Virus record (IMG/VR): IMGVR_UViG_3300008220_000056
Span: 1-25,975 of that record
From: a virus
Reading direction: 5' to 3' (one strand)
Length of the DNA: 25,975 bases
The position numbers were made by a program, and so were the translations under genes. The notes below the pieces were generated by a model, which was given only the letters and a program-made list of their open reading frames with translations, had not been told where the DNA came from and did no database searches. This document shows positions 21,547-25,975 of the stretch, piece after piece (within the stretch, counting starts at the first letter, position 1; every line of letters starts with the position of its first letter).

Positions 21547-22077
21547 GTGGTCGCTAAACTCAGGATCGATACCAAAGAGCTACAGGATGTTCTCGATAAG
21601 GTCGAGGAAAGCCTGGGGGGCGACGTTAAGCCGGTCTGGCGCGAATTCGCGCAGTATATGAGGACCGTCACCGACAAAACATTCCGAGCTCTACGGCACG
21701 GGGGCACATACCGGGGGGTGACGTGGAAATACTTCGCCCCACAATATCGCCGCAAAACAGACGGGGTTCTCGTGCCGGCAGCTGGTGGGGTGCCGAAGAT
21801 TCACGGCAAGGGGCAGGTTAAAGGCCGTAAGCGGCCCTCTGGGAAGCGGGTTAAGCCGGGTGACTCTGTAATGCAGGATAACAATGTTCTGCGCCCACGG
21901 GCGGCCCTGGTCGTTCGGATGAGCCCCAAAAAGCTCACCCTGGGCCCACAGGGCGTTTTGTATGCGGGCTTTCAGCATCGCCTGCGCCCCTTCCTCTTTT
22001 TCACGCCGAAGGACGCCCAGGAAGCGGTTAAGATCGCCGTTCGGCGACTTCACAAAACAGCGGTTAATCCCCTGTGA
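21547..22077 (+). CDS. virion morphogenesis / tail completion protein (Mu gpG-like)
   Basis: A 176-residue protein with a GTG start at 21547. The pattern FAQYMRTVTDKTFRALRHG then GGTYRGVTWKYFAPQYRRKT (about 36-75), followed by a disordered basic loop (KGQVKGRKRPSGKRVKPGD) and RPFLFFTPKDAQEAVKI near the end, matches the phage virion morphogenesis family (tail completion, Mu gpG/P2 gpS-like). These proteins join or cap the tail during assembly. The following gene starts in a GTGA overlap with its stop. The basic loop may be inserted between conserved parts. Confidence 0.78.
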   Translation: MVAKLRIDTKELQDVLDKVEESLGGDVKPVWREFAQYMRTVTDKTFRALRHGGTYRGVTWKYFAPQYRRKTDGVLVPAAGGVPKIHGKGQVKGRKRPSGKRVKPGDSVMQDNNVLRPRAALVVRMSPKKLTLGPQGVLYAGFQHRLRPFLFFTPKDAQEAVKIAVRRLHKTAVNPL

Positions 22078-22589
22078 CTGCATTCTCGACTGACGACTAT
22101 TATAACGTGCTCGCGGAGCATGTTATCGAGGCCCTCCAAGCCGATACAAAGCTGGACGACGCCGGCGCCCTGGACGTTGCTTTATGGGAGCTGGAATTCC
22201 GTGAGCATGCGGGGCTATATAACGCCAATGAGCTGCCCGTTGTCGCTGTCACAGTGGATGGTGCAGGTGAAAGCACCGAGCAGATTGGCTCAATTCGACG
22301 TTCGTATGAAGTGAGTATATGGGTGGTAACCGATGGCGGCAGAAAGGACGAAACAGAAAAGACCGTCAAGGCGTTCGCGGCTCGAATTGAGCGCGTGATG
22401 GGGCAGCAAGGCGATCCAACGAAGCAGCTCGCCGACGTACCCACCGACCTCCTTGAAGCACAGGCAGGGTCGGTGATTGTTACACATACCAGCACCGAAA
22501 TCGGTGGTGGTGCCGTCGAAGGAAACCTCCGAGGCGCGGCCGTGCTTGGTTTCGGGGTAACCGTTGACTTCACTTTAGTTTTCGATTGA
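22074..22589 (+). CDS. tail terminator-like protein
   Basis: A 171-residue protein with GTG at 22074 overlapping the previous stop (GTGA). It has the alpha/beta layout of tail terminators such as lambda gpU: an N-terminal helix (DYYNVLAEHVIEALQADTKL), strands LPVVAVTVDGAG and YEVSIWVVTDG, a long helix EKTVKAFAARIERVMGQQGD, and a final strand VTVDFTLVFD. Tail terminators stop tube growth and form the joint with the head. Position directly before the tail tube gene agrees. I see the fold pattern more than a sequence signature. Confidence 0.65.
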   Translation: MTAFSTDDYYNVLAEHVIEALQADTKLDDAGALDVALWELEFREHAGLYNANELPVVAVTVDGAGESTEQIGSIRRSYEVSIWVVTDGGRKDETEKTVKAFAARIERVMGQQGDPTKQLADVPTDLLEAQAGSVIVTHTSTEIGGGAVEGNLRGAAVLGFGVTVDFTLVFD

Positions 22590-22613
22590 CCTTTTTGAAA
22601 GGGAATAGACAGG

Positions 22614-23717
22614 ATGGCACTCTCTCGTAACTACGTGATTCAGGTCGCGTCGGCTGCCAAGGAAACTGCATACGACACGGCCGCGACAATCGACAACCGC
22701 ATAAACGTCAACATCGGGGGGATACCTCGTGAGGTTTCCCAGGTGGTGTCCGATGACGACAAGGTCGGCGGCTTTGAGGAAGCCACGGACGCCGTTGTGT
22801 TTGCCCGGCATGTGACGTATGACCTCGGCATTAATCGGGTTAAGCCATTCGCGCTCGGGCATTTTGGTGCTTTCGGCCTGGGGGCCGTTGCCTCAGCGGT
22901 GGCCGACACGGGTACACCGGCCATCACGGTCAAGCAGCACGCATGTACGCCGGTGGCTAATGACGGAGCACTAAATTCCTTCACTTTCGAGGAATTCAAA
23001 ACAAGTGAGGTCAAAAACAAGTTTAGCGGCGGATTGGTGAACACCCTCAATCTGAGCGTGACTCGGGGCGCGAATCGTATGGTCAACATGACCGCCGGTA
23101 TTATTGCCTCGGGGACTGTTGCTACAGGGGGCGCTGCTGTGACGGAACCAGCTGAAACGCAGCTAAACGCCTCGACGGCTGGGGTTTGGCTTGTTCCCGA
23201 TGCCCTTAATGTCGATTATGCGACGGCAGCAAACCGAACACAGAACCTTGATACCACCGTCTACAACCTTTCGGGGGCCGTGGTGGACTTAAAAGACCTC
23301 CTTCGGTCGGTAACGTGGGATTTCTCCAACAATATCAGTCCCGACGACCTGTATCGAGTCGGCGGCGGGCTGTTCCTGGCAGTGGGGCAACGCAGCGGCC
23401 GAACGCAGACGTTGCAGCTGGACTTCGATTACGAGGGCGGCAGTGGAGAGAAGCAGGACGCATATGTCGACGCCCTGCAATCTCAGACTGAGTATTCGTT
23501 CCAAATGATTGTGCGAGGAGCAGAAGGTTCAGACGAAAATTATTATCACGGGTTTAGCTTGATTTTTCCGGTCATGCAGCTGATCGATGTTGAAATTGCC
23601 GATGATGGTGGGACCCTTGTCAATCGGACTAACTGGCAGATTATGGACGACGACTCCAGTGTTCACAAATCGGTATATCTCGACGTGTTCAACGAAGAAG
23701 CCGCATACATGGCGTAG
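22614..23717 (+). CDS. major tail tube protein
   Basis: A 367-residue protein with ATG at 22614 behind AAAGGGAA. The opening NYVIQVASAAKETAYDTAAT and the strand-rich body with many Thr, Val and Gly (for example NKFSGGLVNTLNLSVTRGAN and RTQTLQLDFDYEGG) are typical of long tail tube proteins of siphoviruses, which stack into the tube through which DNA is ejected. It precedes the chaperone pair and tape measure, the usual order. It is longer than the roughly 250-residue lambda tube protein, so it probably carries an extra surface domain. Confidence 0.8.
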   Translation: MALSRNYVIQVASAAKETAYDTAATIDNRINVNIGGIPREVSQVVSDDDKVGGFEEATDAVVFARHVTYDLGINRVKPFALGHFGAFGLGAVASAVADTGTPAITVKQHACTPVANDGALNSFTFEEFKTSEVKNKFSGGLVNTLNLSVTRGANRMVNMTAGIIASGTVATGGAAVTEPAETQLNASTAGVWLVPDALNVDYATAANRTQNLDTTVYNLSGAVVDLKDLLRSVTWDFSNNISPDDLYRVGGGLFLAVGQRSGRTQTLQLDFDYEGGSGEKQDAYVDALQSQTEYSFQMIVRGAEGSDENYYHGFSLIFPVMQLIDVEIADDGGTLVNRTNWQIMDDDSSVHKSVYLDVFNEEAAYMA

Positions 23718-23728
23718 AGGAGGCAGCT

Positions 23729-23971
23729 ATGGCAAAGGCCAGGAGTAAGAAGGAGAAGGAGCCGCATCTTACGTGGACGGCGGAGCATCGCTATGGTGAT
23801 GTTTATAAATGTAGCAGCGGTGACCGTAGCCTCAGCCATTCGGTGAGAGGGCTGACCGCGGCCTGCGAGAATTTGGCGGACAAGGATACGTCGTTCGCGC
23901 AAAACCAGCTCGCAATAGTTGAGGCAAAGCTGGAAGCAATCAATAAGCTGGAATCAAAAGGAGCCCCCTAA
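23729..23971 (+). CDS. hypothetical small tail-region protein
   Basis: An 80-residue basic protein with ATG at 23729 behind GAGGAGGC. The first 12 residues are Lys/Arg-rich; the rest has a strand HLTWTAEHRYGDVYKC and two helices (VRGLTAACENLADK, then QNQLAIVEAKLEAINKLES). Unrecognised. Between tube and chaperone genes, it may be a minor tail protein or assembly factor. Confidence 0.65.
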   Translation: MAKARSKKEKEPHLTWTAEHRYGDVYKCSSGDRSLSHSVRGLTAACENLADKDTSFAQNQLAIVEAKLEAINKLESKGAP

Positions 23972-23995
23972 AACTTCACAGCGAGGAGACTTAAA

Positions 23996-24349
23996 ATGGC
24001 AGTCAGACTGGGAGAGGAAATAGAGGTTAACATTCTCATCGGTGACGAGGAAGTGCGAGCGATTTTTCCCGGCTACACCGATGAGGGTATGGCCGAGGCG
24101 ATTAAAAAGCTCAGTTCAGGCCGCTCGGTCGTTGTGCGGGGGCAGGCGAAGGACCGCACCCATGAAGCCCGGGTTAAGTTCTTCAACGCTACCTGCCTGC
24201 GCGTGGAGAACGTAGAGGCAACGGACGGCACGCCGCTGACACCAGATATACAGGGATGGCGCTCGCAGATCCCCCCGAACTGGAAAGCCTCCTTTGCTAT
24301 CTATTTCGAGGAGCGGGCGACCCTGAGCGAGGACGAAGTGGGAAACTAA
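23996..24349 (+). CDS. tail assembly chaperone, short form (lambda gpG-like)
   Basis: A 117-residue protein with ATG at 23996 behind GAGGAGA. It occupies the lambda G position: after the tube, before the tape measure. Strands dominate the front (VNILIGDEEVRAIFPGYT) with a helix GMAEAIKKLSSGRSV after. The gene ends GTG GGA AAC TAA, so the last sense codons form the slippery heptamer GGGAAAC; a fraction of ribosomes should slip -1 and make a longer form with the next frame. The short form alone is expected to be the main product. Sequence identity to known chaperones is not evident; the call rests on position and the frameshift. Confidence 0.75.
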   Translation: MAVRLGEEIEVNILIGDEEVRAIFPGYTDEGMAEAIKKLSSGRSVVVRGQAKDRTHEARVKFFNATCLRVENVEATDGTPLTPDIQGWRSQIPPNWKASFAIYFEERATLSEDEVGN

Positions 24350-24380
24350 AGCGGGCCGTCCGCGCTCACCGGGAGCGGAC
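24340..24380 (+). promoter_or_regulatory. -1 programmed ribosomal frameshift site
   Basis: Heptamer G GGA AAC (24340-24346) in the zero frame, directly before the TAA stop, fits X XXY YYZ. After slipping, reading continues with CTA AAG CGG. Eleven bases downstream, GTCCGC (24358-24363) and GCGGAC (24375-24380) can form a stimulatory hairpin. Confidence 0.85.
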
Positions 24381-24672
24381 ACAGGGTGACTGGCCCGACT
24401 GTTTTGGTGATGAATGCGGGCATGACCCGGAGCGGGGTTCAGCGTGTGACGAATGCCCCCTGCAAACCCAGGAATATCTCGACCTCCAGGCAGAGACCTC
24501 GCCGCTCTTTGAGATGGCCCTGGACTGGCTGGTTGAGCATGAACTGGGGCTCACTGGTGCTCCTGGCCGGCTCAGTTTCAAGGAGCGGCAAGCCGTTAAA
24601 TTCGTCAGTGGTTACACTCGGATATATGACGATCAGTGTCGTGAGGAAATACGAAAGCTGACCTCTAAGTGA
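24346..24672 (+). CDS. tail assembly chaperone, frameshift extension (lambda gpT-like)
   Basis: The -1 frame extension of the chaperone, 108 residues after the slip, giving a 225-residue fusion with the gene at 23996. The open frame reaches back past the slippery site to an ATG at 24256, but that ATG lacks a ribosome site and lies inside the first gene, so expression by frameshift is far more likely. The extension has two cysteine pairs (DCFGDECGHD and SACDECPLQ), perhaps a metal site, then a helical part FEMALDWLVEHELGL and a C-terminal helix YDDQCREEIRKLTS. In lambda the equivalent long form (gpGT) binds the tape measure and recruits tube subunits. The tape measure starts 4 bases after the stop. 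Confidence 0.8.
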   Translation, partial: LKRAVRAHRERTQGDWPDCFGDECGHDPERGSACDECPLQTQEYLDLQAETSPLFEMALDWLVEHELGLTGAPGRLSFKERQAVKFVSGYTRIYDDQCREEIRKLTSK

Positions 24673-24676
24673 TATT

Positions 24677-25975
24677 ATGGTAGCCACAACCGCCAACGTC
24701 CGCGTCGTTGCCACATGGGACGGCAAAGACGTTCAAAGGGGCACAAAACAGCTCGATAACGACCTCAATCGCACCAATTCCACGCTTAAACGCATGGCCC
24801 CCCTTCTTCGCGCCGTCGGTGCTGCGTTCTCAGCGGCGGCCGGGGCAGCGATGGCGATGCAGGTGGTCAAGATCGCAGACGCCTGGAAGGGCTACGAAAA
24901 CCGCATAAAGCTATTCACCTCCTCGGCACGAGAGACCGCGGCGGTCAGTAAAATGCTGTTCGACATATCGCAGCGCACCCGCGTCTCGATGGAGTCGACG
25001 ACGGCACTATATCAAAAGTTCTCTATCGCCAACAAAAGCCTCAAGCTCTCACAGCAGGAGCTGGCGGGCGTTATTGAAACCGTTAACCAAGCCCTCATAA
25101 TCTCAGGCGGCAGCAGCGACTCGGCTAACGCCGCCGTCGTTCAGCTGGGGCAGGGGCTCGCCTCGGGCGTGCTGCGCGGTGAGGAGCTGAACAGCGTCCT
25201 TGAACAGGCCCCCCGGCTTGCCATGGCGATAGCGAACGGTATGGGCGTGGCAATCGGCGCCCTTCGAGAGTTGGGCGCTGAGGGGAAGATTACGGCCGTT
25301 CAAGTTATCGATGCGTTGCAATCTCAAGCTGGGGTGGTTGCGAGCGAATATGGGCAAATAGAGGCCACCGTTGAATCGGCGTGGAAGGTGATGACGGACG
25401 CCATCGGGCTCTATATCACTGAGTTTGACAAGGCTATTGGCATGACCGAAAAACTCGCCGCGGCTATGCTCTTAATCGCTAAAGGGCTGCATGCCCCTCC
25501 CGAGGAAATAGTCCCTGGATCACAGCTGCTGGTGAACCCGCAGGACCAGGGGGCGGTTGACTGGATGGCGGGTCAGGGGTTTGCCTGGGATTCGGGACCG
25601 AAAGGTGGAGGCAGGCGTTACGGGGGGCAGTCGGGGTTCGCGCGATTTGGCCAAGCTCTTGAGATAGGCTCAAAGGAGGAAGGGTGGGCCGCTGGGTTCA
25701 AAGACTGGGAAGACAAAAGGATGGGAAGAGGGGCCCAGGGCGTGGGGCCCGACCAGTTCTCAGGGGCGCCCATGTGGGCGGACACTGAAAAGGGAAACGT
25801 TCAAATAATAAGGGAGGCGCTTGAATTGCAGGCGGCTAAAGGAGAGTCGGCCTCGCTCGACGCATTGCGGGCCGCTTTCCTTGCAAGTTATGACGCTGTC
25901 GAGGAAGCGAAAGTAGCCAAAGAAAAACAGAGGTTAGCCGACCTTGATGCCGCAAATTTAGCAGCGGCCACAAAG
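24677..25975 (+). CDS. tape measure protein, partial (C-terminus beyond window)
   Basis: The N-terminal 433 residues of a tape measure protein, which sets tail length and is ejected into the host. ATG at 24677, 4 bases after the chaperone stop. The TIGR02675-type N-terminal domain is clear: WKGYENRIKLFTSS (about 69-82), LFDISQRTRVSMESTTALYQ (about 94-113), TVNQALIISGGSS, QLGQGLASGVLRGEELNSVL (about 156-175) then EQAPRLAMAIANG. A hydrophobic Ala-rich segment (GAAFSAAAGAAMAMQVV) lies before it. After about 280 the chain becomes Gly-rich, then helical and charged. The frame is open to the window edge, so full length and tail length are unknown. Confidence 0.93.
   Translation, partial: MVATTANVRVVATWDGKDVQRGTKQLDNDLNRTNSTLKRMAPLLRAVGAAFSAAAGAAMAMQVVKIADAWKGYENRIKLFTSSARETAAVSKMLFDISQRTRVSMESTTALYQKFSIANKSLKLSQQELAGVIETVNQALIISGGSSDSANAAVVQLGQGLASGVLRGEELNSVLEQAPRLAMAIANGMGVAIGALRELGAEGKITAVQVIDALQSQAGVVASEYGQIEATVESAWKVMTDAIGLYITEFDKAIGMTEKLAAAMLLIAKGLHAPPEEIVPGSQLLVNPQDQGAVDWMAGQGFAWDSGPKGGGRRYGGQSGFARFGQALEIGSKEEGWAAGFKDWEDKRMGRGAQGVGPDQFSGAPMWADTEKGNVQIIREALELQAAKGESASLDALRAAFLASYDAVEEAKVAKEKQRLADLDAANLAAATK

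Noticed and set aside
24256-24672. Independent gene starting at ATG 24256
   Set aside because: No usable ribosome site, 94-base overlap with the chaperone gene, and a slippery heptamer that explains the frame better.
1-25975. tRNA genes, CRISPR arrays, insertion sequences, integrase or attachment site
   Set aside because: Searched by eye on both strands; no cloverleaf, regularly spaced repeats, transposase or tyrosine recombinase motif seen. A systematic scan was not possible.

Overview
The window is part of a tailed double-stranded DNA phage genome, or a prophage or metagenomic phage contig. The plus strand carries a complete packaging, head and connector series: small and large terminase, DUF4055-type portal, Mu gpF-type head protein, scaffold-like protein, P22-type coat protein, connector, tail completion and tail terminator. 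A tail tube protein, a frameshifted tail assembly chaperone pair and the first 433 codons of a tape measure protein follow. A tape measure and tube mean a long-tailed (siphovirus-like) particle. No rRNA, tRNA, CRISPR array, integrase or host housekeeping gene is visible, so host and temperate status cannot be fixed from sequence alone. Many genes use GTG or TTG starts, and stop/start overlaps of the ATGA or GTGA type are common.

Layout. (1) 1-4717, minus strand: a tightly packed operon read leftward from a promoter at about 4800. In order of transcription it holds two unknown proteins, a G39P-like replication protein, a small helix-turn-helix-like protein, a PAPS-reductase-like PP-loop protein, a 63-residue protein, a minimal SET-domain protein, a DUF5675 protein and a DNA cytosine methyltransferase that leaves the window on the left. 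(2) 4838-4894: an alternating purine-pyrimidine tract abutting an AT-rich inverted repeat. (3) 4900-5960, minus strand: a RecT-type annealing protein preceded by a 39-residue membrane peptide. (4) 5974-6392: a control region with two promoters facing each other and a small Cro/C1-type regulator on the plus strand. (5) 6494-16190, plus strand: terminase, portal, a small MscS-like membrane protein, a 1700-residue head protein with a kinase-like domain, and two small unknown genes. (6) 16192-18278, minus strand: an inverted cassette of five small genes, with two promoters of the early type. (7) 18423-25975, plus strand: scaffold, coat, connectors, tail tube, chaperone frameshift and tape measure.

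Regulation. Five copies of one promoter sequence (28-29 bp from -35 to -10, with an ATTGCC element just before TATATT, usually answered by GGCAAT 27-28 bp away) serve the minus-strand early operon, the recT unit, both transcription units of the inverted cassette and the regulator gene itself. I infer a regulon controlled by the regulator at 6147-6392, with face-to-face promoters at 5974-6002 and 6101-6129 acting as its switch. Three plus-strand late segments (terminase, scaffold, coat) are each preceded by a pair of CCGGGGG motifs 20-21 bp apart, a possible late control element.

The most unusual items are the giant modular head protein, the face-to-face promoter regulon reaching into the head module, the MscS-like gene between portal and head protein, the membrane-anchored HTH protein, the minimal SET protein, and a clear -1 frameshift site (GGGAAAC) in the tail chaperone.
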